NCBI GenBank assembly: GCA_032209605.1
Contig: JASFXZ010000039.1
Coordinates: 3,720,001 to 3,784,000 of the forward strand
DNA length: 64,000 bases
Direction of reading: 5' to 3'
Source: Mactromeris polynyma
Taxonomy: Eukaryota; Mollusca; Bivalvia; Venerida; Mactridae
The notes beneath the pieces were generated by a model, which did no database searches, was not told the DNA's origin, and worked only from the letters and a program-made list of their open reading frames with translations. This document shows, piece by piece, positions 23,154 through 32,944 of the stretch. Numbering within the stretch: position 1 is the stretch's first letter; each line of letters opens with the position of its first letter. A program made the position numbers and the translations under genes.

Positions 23154-23800
23154 TAGTCCAGTGGCTTAGCAAAATGTTTGTGCACTTTTGGAAACAAGCA
23201 TGAAATTTTGCACACATATACATATGACCATTACAGACTTTTTCTGCTGTAGAACCACTTCGACAGCGCCACCTGGTGCCAGGTGGCGCCACCTAGCGCC
23301 ACCTGGCGGCAGAGGTGGGAGTTTTTTGCTTATATATTTACATAAATGACCATAACTTTTGATCTAGGTAACATTTTTACATTCTGTTTGCAGCATATAT
23401 GTCTTGTTACATAATAGCATAAAATGGAAACACTTCTGCAGCGCCCCCTGGTGTCATGTGGCACCACATAGCGCCACCTGGCGGCAGAGGTGGGATTTTT
23501 TGCTTATATATTTACATAAATGACCATAACTTTTGATGTAGGTAACATTTTTACATTCTGTTTGCAGCATATATGTCTTGTTACATAATAGCATAAAATG
23601 GAAACACTTCTGCAGCGCCCCCTGGTGTCATGTGGCACCACATAGCGCCACCTGGCGACAGAGGTGGGATTTTTTGCTTATATATTTACATAAATGACCA
23701 TAACTTTTGATGTAGGTAACATTTTTACATTCTGTTTGCAGCATATATGTCTTGTTACATCATAGCATAACATAGAAACACTTGTGCAGGGTCACATGGT
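23154..23800 (+). repeat. left terminal inverted repeat with tandem sub-repeats
   Basis: The first 150 bp are the unique terminus. Then a block of about 175 bp repeats nearly three times. It holds gcagaggtgggattttttgc, 'gaccataacttttgatgtag', 'cagcatatatgtcttgttac' and 'cttctgcagcgccccctgg', starting near 23303, 23480 and 23653. Each block carries the palindrome-like gcgccacctggcg. The protein frame ends at 23803, immediately next to the array. Confidence 0.85.
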
Positions 23801-23802
23801 AT

Positions 23803-26800
23803 CTAAGTGGTGCAGAAGTGGCAGAAGTGCTTAATAATAAAGTTCGATCTACCGTAGTTGGAATATGTGTATGTGTGTGAGAGACTTGGTGCGTAGGGAT
23901 GATTCTCATACATGAAGAAGTCGTCTTGGTTAACTGCTCGTGTTTGGCAGGATACATACAGCTGCGACATAAGTTCGCGATCAACTTGTATGTCAGCTAC
24001 TTGCAGCTGTGAACGAGATGGATTTTTTTTCTGTGGTCTGCTGAAGAGTGGCAATTGCTGTTTCGCTATGGGGTCTGAGATGGGTTTTTCTGCCTTCACT
24101 AGCCTCTGCTCTACATAGGCATCGTACGCTTTCACGCCTATTTGTTCTATGTTCCTGACCGTCTTAACTACGGACTCACTGACTATGTCCTTTGTATCCA
24201 GGACTAGAAGATCAGCACTCTCTTCAAGAAAGGGATTCCCCATGTCTTCAATAGTTGACACTAGAGACATTACCTGCTTGGCAAATGCAGTTTGTACTGC
24301 TGGAGTCTGCTCATGGTGACCGGTGTCATCATCTTGAGCAGTGAACGCGGTCTCAAATTCAATTGTTATCCTTGCTAGCTCAGGTCCTGCAACCATCCAA
24401 CGTCTGAACGCACTCGGATTTTCTGTGAGGCCTACTGCACCCCCAGATCCCTTCACCATCGCATTGTTCTGCTCATGACCTTGATCAATTGCCATTCCAG
24501 ATGATACACGAGCAGTTTTGTGAATCACAAAGTTACCATTCTGGAATTCAGTGTGTAAGTCTGGATGAACCTGTGAAAGCGTGTTCAAGTCTCGAATGTG
24601 AACAGGTAACCATCGGGCATAGTTGGTTTGATCCAGTGCAAAGAACCACGGAGTCAGCTTGTTCAGGGTCTCTACGTAGAGGCAAAAATTGCCATCGCGT
24701 TCAGCTCTAACGAACAGCAATACCATGAGTTGCAGTTTCAGAGTTAGCCACCAATATTGAAAGTGAGGGCATGCCACAACCCGTTGCTCCTCCCAGTCGC
24801 CAATTTCAACTTTTGGATCTTCTTCAGGAAGTGAATCGATGTACGCCTGGTACGCCTTGTGCTTGAGGATGGCAAGGCTAGCAGCTGTGACTTGATGGGC
24901 ATGTCTCGTCTTTGTGACATGAGCTACTTTAATAAATGAGTCTGCAGTGCCGGGCGTTGTTACATCTGCTTGAACTAGGGCTGATGTCCAACCGCTGTCT
25001 TGCAGCCAAGTACCAAGTGCTCGAAATGCAGCCATTTCAATATGTAGCCCACCAAACATAATGAGATATTTGTCTTCACCGTGTGTAACTGGCCAGGACA
25101 TCTGAATCTGCTTTGCCAAGGAATACAGGGGTTGGTCTACAGCCATGACTGCGATCTGACCCGGATTGACATAATGTGTTGCATTTCTGATCACATCCAT
25201 CCCATGCTTGACCATGGCAACTGTGTGCGCACTCTCATAAAAGAGTGGCAACAAGGAACCCAAGGTGACTGGATGTGGTTCTTGGGACTGTCGGGAAGCA
25301 TGATACGCAGCCCATGACACATATTCACCTTTTTCAAGTTTGGTCTTGTCTACTAGACGTCTCACTTGGACAAGCCATTCTTGTTCTTCAAGCATTGCCT
25401 CTTGAACGGAAGTTTCAGCTGGCGTAACAGGACCAACAATTGCTACTGGAATACACATTGTTTTTGTGCGTAGTATTGCTGGTGGGACATCTGCATAGGC
25501 GTCTGGGAGTGGCACAACCTTTCGCTTGTCATCGTGTGGTGATGCAGGATGGAGCAAGGTTATACCTCTGTCAGTTCCAGGTACAGCCTCTGTCGGAAAC
25601 TGGAAGAGTGATATGCTTGTTCCGTGGAAGGAATCGTGTGCGGTAGCTGATGTTGGGTTGTGATCGCAGTTATCAAGGGCACCTACTGTGAACAGTCCTA
25701 GCTTCATATTGACAGGACAAACGACGCCTTCTGCTTCAAACCTATCACATGTTCCATTTGCCAGATCAGTGATAACCTGCAAAACACGGTCATAGCACAC
25801 GCTCATGCCAAGCTGAAACATCATGTCAACCAGTCTCTTCTTGCGTGTTGCAGCGTGTAGTTTTAGGCCAATATATAGAGGCAGCGGTGTTTCACGATCC
25901 GCTTTATGTCTGACCTGTCCAGAGGTAGATGCATGCCTGGAATGTTTTACAGCATTGAAAAGGAACATCTGTGATATGGTTAGGGCTGCTTGTAGGTCTG
26001 AGCCTTCCTTTGCGGACTGATCCTTTATGCTCGGTCCCTGAAGAACCATGTCAACTAATGCCTTCAAAGACTTGGGTATGACATGTTCTTGACACTGTGG
26101 TGGAAATGACCCATTGAATAAGGACACATTGTCGAACATGTCAAATCGCACTATTTCAGCCGCCTTTGCAATATGGATTGCATCCAGATCATAGTCTCTA
26201 TGGCGATTCGCTTCCTGTACAAGATTTGCTACATCAGAGTTAAACATGAAAATCACACCTTGACCCTGACTACATTTACTCGTATGTGCTGAGAGATCTG
26301 GTATTTGTGACAAGATTTTGTCCTTCAATCGTGTTGCATGCACACTGTCCTTAACACCCAGTTCCCCCACTCTGTTATTGTACAACTGGACCAGGTTAGC
26401 TAACCTGAACGAAGGTCGCTCTTCATCACACCTAGCCTCGTCAATGTATGCAAGCAGTTCAGCAAACACAATGCCATGAATGTTACCATCGGAGTTACTC
26501 TCATGTGATTATTCCAAAAACTGTGCATGTTGTTTGTACAGAGACGTCAAACAGTTTGCATGGTATTCTGCTTCAGTAGCTACCATGTCGCCACCAGCTA
26601 ATTTGGTTAACAATGTAGAGTCGCAAAGATCAGTCGCACATTTTCGCACTTTTCTGTCCAAAGCAAAGGTTGAAGCCACACGCTTGTATCTATCTGAAGA
26701 CGAAATACTCTTGTCACAGAAAAAGCATAATTTGTCTGAAAAAACGCTGAAACTTGCAGATGGATTGCTTGCTGATCTAGTGATTTTAACATCACTTAGT

Positions 26801-27138
26801 CCGGAATCATTTCCTGACGTACTGCTCTTCACCTTGCGCTTCAATACCCGCTGTAACTTAGTCCTGTTGTACTGAACCCTGCAGGATTTATGCCAAGAAG
26901 CTTCGTGCCGTTTTAATGTCTCAACATCCATATTCACCAGGTCTATGGTAATTGGTAAGACCTCAGCATTGCGAAACTCCTTCAAACAGTCCACCAATGT
27001 TGTGTAACCTTTTCCAGAATCACTTGCTTTGGATTTTGCTGGACATTCCAAATGTTCCGAAGTATTTGATTGGCAAAATATGCATAGATGCCATTTAATA
27101 GACACGTTTGTATCGTCTCTGCTGTCCACCTCAGCCAT
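23803..27138 (-). CDS. large transposon protein, two zinc modules plus DDE-like core, interrupted by one in-frame TAA
   Basis: From the ATG at 27136-27138 (agccATGGc, good Kozak) one frame runs 1,111 codons to TGA/TAA at 23803. The only break is TAA at 26509-26511 (codon 210). An open stretch upstream to 27222 has no ATG. N-terminal part: C19-x2-C22, C32, H78, H83, C86 (SWHKSC) and a second module C138-x2-C141, H193, C196 (YHANC). C-terminal part: LDNCDHNP...SFHGT, AVDQPLY, GGLHIEMA, TNYARWLPVHIRDL, and IDQGHEQNN followed by VKGSGGAVGLTEN. From memory these motifs belong to a large multicopy family of uncharacterised proteins in corals, molluscs and fish. The acidic and histidine residues in LDNCDHN, VDQPLY and HEQ could form an RNase H-like DDE/D site, which is inference. 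The protein is probably the transposase of the surrounding element. The C-terminal 40 residues look poorly constrained. Confidence 0.8.
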
Positions 27139-27311
27139 GGCTAATGAAAGTACTACACGTGTTCCCGCTAAATTGTCCAATATAGCCGTGATAGATTTCT
27201 TCACTGGCCCATCTCTATCCAACGCCTTGTGTTCATGCGAACTTCATAGTAGACACAAACCTACAACATCAATTATAAGATAAATTAGAACTCAATTAGG
27301 AAGTGGCACAG

Positions 27312-27345
27312 ATAGTCCAGTGGCTTAGGTCCCAAAATCACAATG
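27312..27345 (+). repeat. internal direct copy of the transposon terminus
   Basis: atagtccagtggcttaggtc then 'ccaaaatcacaatgtttgtgca' matches the complement of the right end (30030-30075) better than the left end does, including the 'ccc-aaatcacaa' bases missing on the left. It lies 90 bp upstream of the long frame, in the same orientation as the left terminus. Confidence 0.8.
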
Positions 27346-28189
27346 TTTGTGCATTTATGTTAGTGTACAAGAATATCATTGATGCAAAGCATCAAAGGTC
27401 GCCGCTAAAGAATTGAATGATATTTTGTTATTTACATTCTTTTGTACAAAAAACATGTAACTAAAGTATTACACTCCATTTTAGTAGTATCAAACACGTA
27501 AACAAAAAATATTAATCTGTTTACAGACCCAGTTCCAACTTCTCTGTATATAGCAAGGTCTTTATTCACAAAAATAATAATATTTAAAATTACATTCTTT
27601 GAATCTTTTACATAAATTCTCATTAAGTTTCTAAATAATTATCTCAGACTATCATGACACTCAAAATTTATCACCGGAACACATTTTCTTTTCTGATCCA
27701 TACGTAAACAATAAGCTTAGAATAAGCACTACTTTTGTCTAAATATGTATTTCATACAGTTAACGCATCACTTCTATTTGTTATAATTTGTTACGTAAAA
27801 GATTCAAAGAATGCATTTTTAATTATTATTAGGCCACAACAAATTATGTTTGTTCTTCTTTTTTTTCAAACTGTCATTTATTAAAGCGAGCGAGCGAAAA
27901 AAAGAGTATATTATGGTATCAGTATGAAGCTGAAAACTGTAGTTGCTGGCACCACCCTAAACTATGAATAAACAGCGTATCACCGTAACAAATTCCTTCT
28001 TACTGCAGTTTCTTCTCCGTTAGTACATGCAAGGAGAAATTATCAGCGATGACTATATCATATAATATTATAATTATGAAATGCCCACTTCAAGAAAATT
28101 TCAATAGCACATGTGAAATACAGGTAAAACAGTCAACGCGAATACTTTTTCTCCTTCACAGGACATAACGACAGGCACATACACATTTT
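27346..28189. other. AT-rich spacer in the transposon
   Basis: No coding exon can be supported. A gcga-repeat (agcgagcgagcg) sits near 27885. The stretch separates the long frame from the small upstream exon and may be an intron or promoter region. Confidence 0.3.
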
Positions 28190-28325
28190 TTACCCGTCGC
28201 AACAATTTTTTACCTGTTGCAACAATGTTTTACCTGTTGCAACAATGTTTTACCTGTTGCAACAATGTTTTACCTGTTGCAACAATGTTTTACCTGTCAC
28301 AACAATTTCTTACCTGTCGCAATGT
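28190..28325. repeat. 21-bp tandem repeat containing TTGCAA
   Basis: About six copies of acctgttgcaacaatgtttt occur in tandem, some with 'gtcgc' or 'gtcac' in place of 'gttgc'. Each unit carries the palindrome gttgcaac. It lies within the transposon between the long frame and the small exon, a position where a regulatory or transposase-binding array is possible. Confidence 0.8.
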
Positions 28326-28469
28326 TTTGAACAGGATTAACAACTTAAAATCCTTATTTTAAATGTTGTTTTATGTATAACCATTATAATTAAGCAAGAT
28401 TTCTCAGTTTTATTGTTCAAGTAAAGGTCATGACTATCTCATCATCATTAAATACTAGCCATGGCCTAC

Positions 28470-28601
28470 CTTCTTCAACGAACTAATCATCTTCCGATCA
28501 ACTGGAAGTCTCGTCTTTTGCTCACTAGATGAATTTGGCAATCTTGGCTTGCGCTGGCTTTTTTTCTTGAGCCAATTTTGGAACCAGTCGGTTTCAGTCA
28601 T
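28470..28601 (-). CDS. candidate first coding exon inside the transposon
   Basis: ATG at 28599-28601 opens 44 codons, starting MTETDWFQNWLKKKSQRKPR and ending RKMISSLKK, directly followed by a gtaggc donor at 28469. The peptide is basic with Trp-rich start and reads like a nuclear or DNA-binding N-terminus. No in-phase acceptor that joins it to the long frame was found: the acceptor at 27268 (ttgtag) leads into a stop. It may belong to a second gene or to a lost exon chain. I do not recognise the protein. Confidence 0.4.
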
Positions 28602-28619
28602 TTGGGGGCTACATCACAG

Positions 28620-29714
28620 CACGCGATCAACAAATATTTAGTGCAGTTTGTCCCCTCAATCCCCAATATTCTATAGCATAGGACTTTGTTATTTCAATGT
28701 AATCCTTTTTAGTGTTTCTTTGAAATTGCTTTTAATAGTCTACAAATCATTCCTAATTGAGCTTGTGGGATGATTCAATGTAGCACTGTTATCTTATTTC
28801 TTGTCTATTTTATTCTTGTTATTCAAGTTTAAACAAACATCTCACTATCAATTATTAATTATTCAAATTGAAAGATGAAGACAATGTATGCTCCCAAACA
28901 CAAGTCAATCAAGTGCAAAAAGCAATACATGTTTCAAACAGTCGGCTGTACATAAAAACTAGGTCACAAATGAAACATAAACTAAACATACAGTGAGGTA
29001 AATTGTATGTGAATAGTCATAGCACAGACTATGAGACATAAACCATCAGTATATACTTGCGAAAATAATAGTATTCTGAATTTACTATAATAATTTTAAT
29101 TCCTCGTAAAATACGGAGCGGGCGGCATTACGGACCGTACGGTACGGATTTTATCGTATAATAGACCCGAAAACGAAAGTGATTGCACGGTTATCACATA
29201 CATTGCTTTTAACCGCGTTTATCATAGAAATTGAGTGGAATAAAACATTCGCAAACGGTAAATATTTCGCCCAAATTAGAAAGTCATACTTTTCGACGGG
29301 ACCGCTTTTCGATTATTTGATTTTTCTTGAGCAATTTCCGAAAATAAACGGTGCTAACTGAGCATTTTCTGAAATCGTGCACCACATGAGGGAATCTAAA
29401 AATAAACTTTCCGTAGACTGGTTTCAAATATTTTATCAGTCAAAATAGACCTTGACCATTTGAAATCGTGCACCACATGAGGGAATAAATTAAAAGATTT
29501 TAAAATGAAATAAAATAAAACAATAAAAAAATATTACAAATACTTTTTCGGTAAAACTTTATTGTCAGTGGGTAAAATTATCTTGAATCGAATAATCTTG
29601 GAAAAAAAATAAGTCACGTGTCCCTCCACGTACAAAAAAAGTCACGTGCCCCTCCATGTACAAAAAAATATCCCATTCCATACAGTACGCCGCACTTTAG
29701 TGCGGCGACAATAA
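28620..29714. other. non-coding right part of the transposon
   Basis: AT-rich with no gene seen. Two direct copies of gaaatcgtgcaccacatgag lie about 88 bp apart (29372 and 29461), and tcacgtg boxes occur at 29614 and 29641 (cacgtgtccctccacgta, cacgtgcccctccatgta). tacggaccgtacggtacgg near 29134 is partly palindromic. Confidence 0.35.
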
Positions 29715-30074
29715 GCGAAAAATCCCACCTCTGCCACCAGGTGGCGCTATGTGGTGCCACATGACACCAGGGGGCGCTGCAGAAGTGTTTCCATTTTATG
29801 CTATTATGTAACAAGACATATATGCTGCAAACAGAATGTAAAAATGTTACCTAGATCAAAAGTTATGGTCACTTATGTAAATATATAAGCAAAAAACTCC
29901 CACCTCTGCCGCCAGGTGGCGCTAGGTGGCGCCACCTGGCACCAGGTGGTGCTGTCGAAGTGGTTCTACAGCAGAAAAAGTCTGTAATGGTCATATGTAT
30001 ATGTGTGCAAAATTTCATGCTTGTTTCCAAAAGTGCACAAACATTGTGATTTCGGGAGGTAAGCCACTGGACTA
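29715..30074 (-). repeat. right terminal inverted repeat
   Basis: This is the reverse complement of the left end. It holds one and a half of the sub-repeat blocks found three times on the left: tcccacctctgcc occurs twice (29726, 29898), and tgcagaagtgtttccatttt and 'cataactttt' are in complement. It ends CCACTGGACTA. Confidence 0.9.
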
Positions 30075-30077
30075 TTA

Positions 30078-31419
30078 GCCACGTGTTGTCCGCAACATGT
30101 AATACTTGAACTTTAAAAATAATAAATTTCAACCAAATTAGATGCAAGTCAACGAATTCTCCTCGATTACTTGAACACTTACATGGTCGAAATAACAGTG
30201 TCACCAGATTGTTATTTCTTTCTAGTCCCCAAATATACAACCTCAGATGTCAGTTATATACTGTAGATATTATTTTCACATGTAACATGTCATTCAATTC
30301 CTTGGTCTTGTGATACGAGAAATTCTTTGTTTGCTAAATACATTAGTTTTCTACGGTAGCATAAATGCGCCACCACTTAATTTTCGGGTTTCATGAAAAG
30401 CTTCATGAAATTAATGGCGGATTTAATGATGACTGAAAAGCTTTCACGGAACAAGATAAAACGTTCGTGAAAGCAAGACAAATATCTTAACAAGAAACGT
30501 TGCTTGTTAATGCTTTAACCTGCCATACTGGTCATGATAATAGGCACTTCATTTTTCATGAAACAACGGTTAACATTCGGAATGCTTCTATTGCTTCCTA
30601 GTTTTATGGCGGCAAAAAACCATGATAATGCTCCTTGCACTACACACATGTAAGCATAGATAATAGGGTTTGCTGCTTGGAAACATACTGTACTACAGCA
30701 AATTATTCTGAAACCTCTGCACTCTAAAGGTCATATATGTCCATCACATTTTCACAGTCTTGGATAAAAGCAAACAACACTGGTTAGTCCAGTAGAGGAT
30801 TATTGAATAACATTATATAGTGAGACGTGTCTTACTCATTTTGTGGTGTTAGAATAATTTCTTAGTTTTTTTTCAGATTTCCACTATAGTATTAATGCAA
30901 ATTTCGATAAATATTGTATACTCCATGCTAACATTTAGGAACACAATGAAATGAAACATTTTTTTACCAGATGTTCACACAGGTGTAAAATCGTGAGTTA
31001 TTGAAAAGCATCTGACAGTAATAAAAAAGATAGCCATCATTTTTTGTGACAATCAGGTTAGAAAATAGTAGCAACTATCTCATTATTTTATTTAGTATGT
31101 TTGATATCATATTGTTACAAATATATATAACCGCTTCGCTTCGTTTTGATTGATTTTAACTGTGCACACGCATGTGCGTGTATTAGGAATCATAACATTC
31201 CTGAGTTTGTTGGTATCTGGTTCCCACGCTCAGTGCCAATCGGGTCCAGTCTGTCGATGACAGAATAGTGTGTCTATAGTATGCAACAATACATGACATG
31301 TTTGTCTTTAGTATGTACTGTTACATGACATGTTTGTCTGTAGTATGTACATGATGTGTGTGTCTGTCTGTATGTAGTTTTGCATAATATGTTTCTGTAC
31401 ATGTGCAATCATGGTTCCT
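30078..31419. other. intergenic DNA, no gene seen
   Basis: AT-rich and without a supportable open frame. Around 30375-30480 short inverted pieces (catgaaaagcttcatg, acgttcgtgaaagc against gctttcacgga) hint at an old MITE. At 31280-31375 'tgtctgtagtatgtac' recurs in a short degenerate array. Confidence 0.3.
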
Positions 31420-31850
31420 TATATGTTTTGCTGCGCACCACGCAGTCATCCGATTCTGTGTGGTGTACGGAATGACCCCTACAGACACTCTTAAGAAGAT
31501 GAGTTATGTAGAGCAGCACAGTGATGTGTCGCAAGTATTCGTATTCAAGTGGCACAAGAGATTTTGACATTCTCGGATTTCAGAGAGTGGATCATCCCCC
31601 ATACTCCCCCGACCTCCAACTCCTGGATTTTGCTTACGTTCCGGCTCTGAAGTCCCATCTGCGAGGTAGAAAGTTTGAAAATCGTGATGAGATCAAGTAT
31701 GCAATTCAAGTGTTAACAGAAGTCTAAATAAGGACTGGTTAAAACCTGTGTTTACGAGTTGGTTGGATGCAGTGCCATAAAAATGCGTACATTATGGTGG
31801 CGAATATCTCGAGAAAGAGACATCAAAATCTCTGAACGACGTTATGACAG
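31420..31850 (+). pseudogene. internally deleted mariner transposase
   Basis: Three pieces of a mariner-family transposase follow each other in order. HHAVIRFCVVYGMTPTDTLK and HSDVSQVFVFKWHKRF are the N-terminal helix-turn-helix part (31431-31566). HPPYSPDLQLLDFAYVPALK and LRGRKFENRDEIK are the region around the third catalytic Asp (31590-31727). KDWLKPVFTSWLDAVP and YGGEYLEKE, in a shifted frame with a stop, are the C-terminus. The central catalytic region is missing. Dead relic, confident at family level. Confidence 0.85.
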
Positions 31851-32754
31851 TAATATGCGCGCCGCAGGTCCGTATGTCCTGTTATTTATTTTAATGTTAT
31901 TTCAACAACTAGTGAGGCAGTTTAAAGAAAAATGTATACGTGTTGAGAAGATGCATAATACAACACTGAAAATTTTGAGAAATTGTGTTTTGTTGTTTTA
32001 CAGCCATTGTCTACTATTCAATGGGACAACCCTTGTATGTCATGTTGTTATACTTGCTCTCCGAAATTGGAGGAAATAAAGATAATCATAATGATAGGTA
32101 GCAACCGGTGATCATCGGAAAATTTACGATCACATACGGAAACTACCGACAGACAAATTACCTGCTGTCCAGTAGCCCCATCAATATCGATCTGCATCGG
32201 CTAGATTTATCTGATAAGCGACATTGTCGTGTTTGCGACGCCAGATTTTGTAGTTCAGTCCAATAAATCCTTTTGAACAACACTATCAATCAGGGACCGT
32301 GTTATAGTGTGTTCCAGTATCAATGGAATACATGACAAGAACAGGCTGGTCAATTTAAAGAATTTAAAGTATTGAATTGTTTGTAAATTAGGCCCGGTAT
32401 TTCATCGTCAAGAATTTTGATATAAATATATTATTTCGGAAATTTAAGATATTTAGACCGCTGCCCATTGACAGACGTTCGACCTTGGTTGATCATTTGA
32501 CTTGAGTGCGAAAATGGTCTTATTTTGTTCTTTTCAAGTGTAGTCATATACTAAACAAAATATGAAACTTCCGCTAAGTTTGCTTGAACATAGCTGGATG
32601 AAAACAAATCGGGGGAATCATTGATATGTATGCGTTAATAGAATGTTCCATGATGCATCGTTTGGTGCAAAAATGATCGCCAAAGGTTAACAGAAAAATT
32701 GGAAAATTTTGACCAAGTGAAGTAGGTGTTAAAAACAAAAATAACACTAAATAA

Positions 32755-32940
32755 CGGGCATGCCCACCTCTTGAGTTGACCACTGCAGTGCATCGCCGGT
32801 GCATGGAATTGACTACGGTGTTGACTTCTGCCTGTGGAATAGTGTTCCATTCCTGAATGAGCGCTTGACGAAGTTCGTTGACGTCAGCATGTGGGTTGGG
32901 ATGTTTTTTATTTTTAAAAATTGAAGCGTTTTCGTTCACT
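32755..32940 (-). pseudogene. 3' fragment of a Tc1-like transposase
   Basis: The minus-strand peptide HPNPHADVNELRQALIQEWN, then TIPQAEVNTVVNSMHRRC and NSRGGHARY, matches the end of Tc1 transposases (NPxNLxELxxALxEEWxxIPQ, then SMxxRCxAVIxARGGHTRY). Only the C-terminal 60 residues remain, and sequence on either side is not transposase. Confidence 0.85.
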
Positions 32941-32944
32941 TAAC

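Larger units (their letters stand above)
23154..30074. mobile_element. 6.9-kb autonomous-type DNA transposon with long TIRs and a TTA target duplication
   Basis: The left end TAGTCCAGTGGCTTA at 23154 and the right end TAAGCCACTGGACTA ending at 30074 are inverted copies. The inverted similarity continues inward for about 350 bp with few changes (gtttgtgcacttttggaaac, gcatgaaattttgcacacat, ctgtagaaccacttcgacag, the gcgccacctgg palindromes, then ttacataa-tgaccataac). TTA flanks both ends (23151-23153, 30075-30077). The left end lacks about 10 bp present in the right end. Inside are a 1,111-codon minus-strand frame, a small minus-strand exon and an internal direct copy of the terminus. A three-base duplication would fit some less common superfamilies such as Academ, but this is a guess. 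Alternatively, the right third could be another element joined by rearrangement. Confidence 0.75.

Noticed and set aside
28190..28325. CRISPR-like array
   Set aside because: The units are contiguous 21-bp tandem repeats without unique spacers, in animal DNA.
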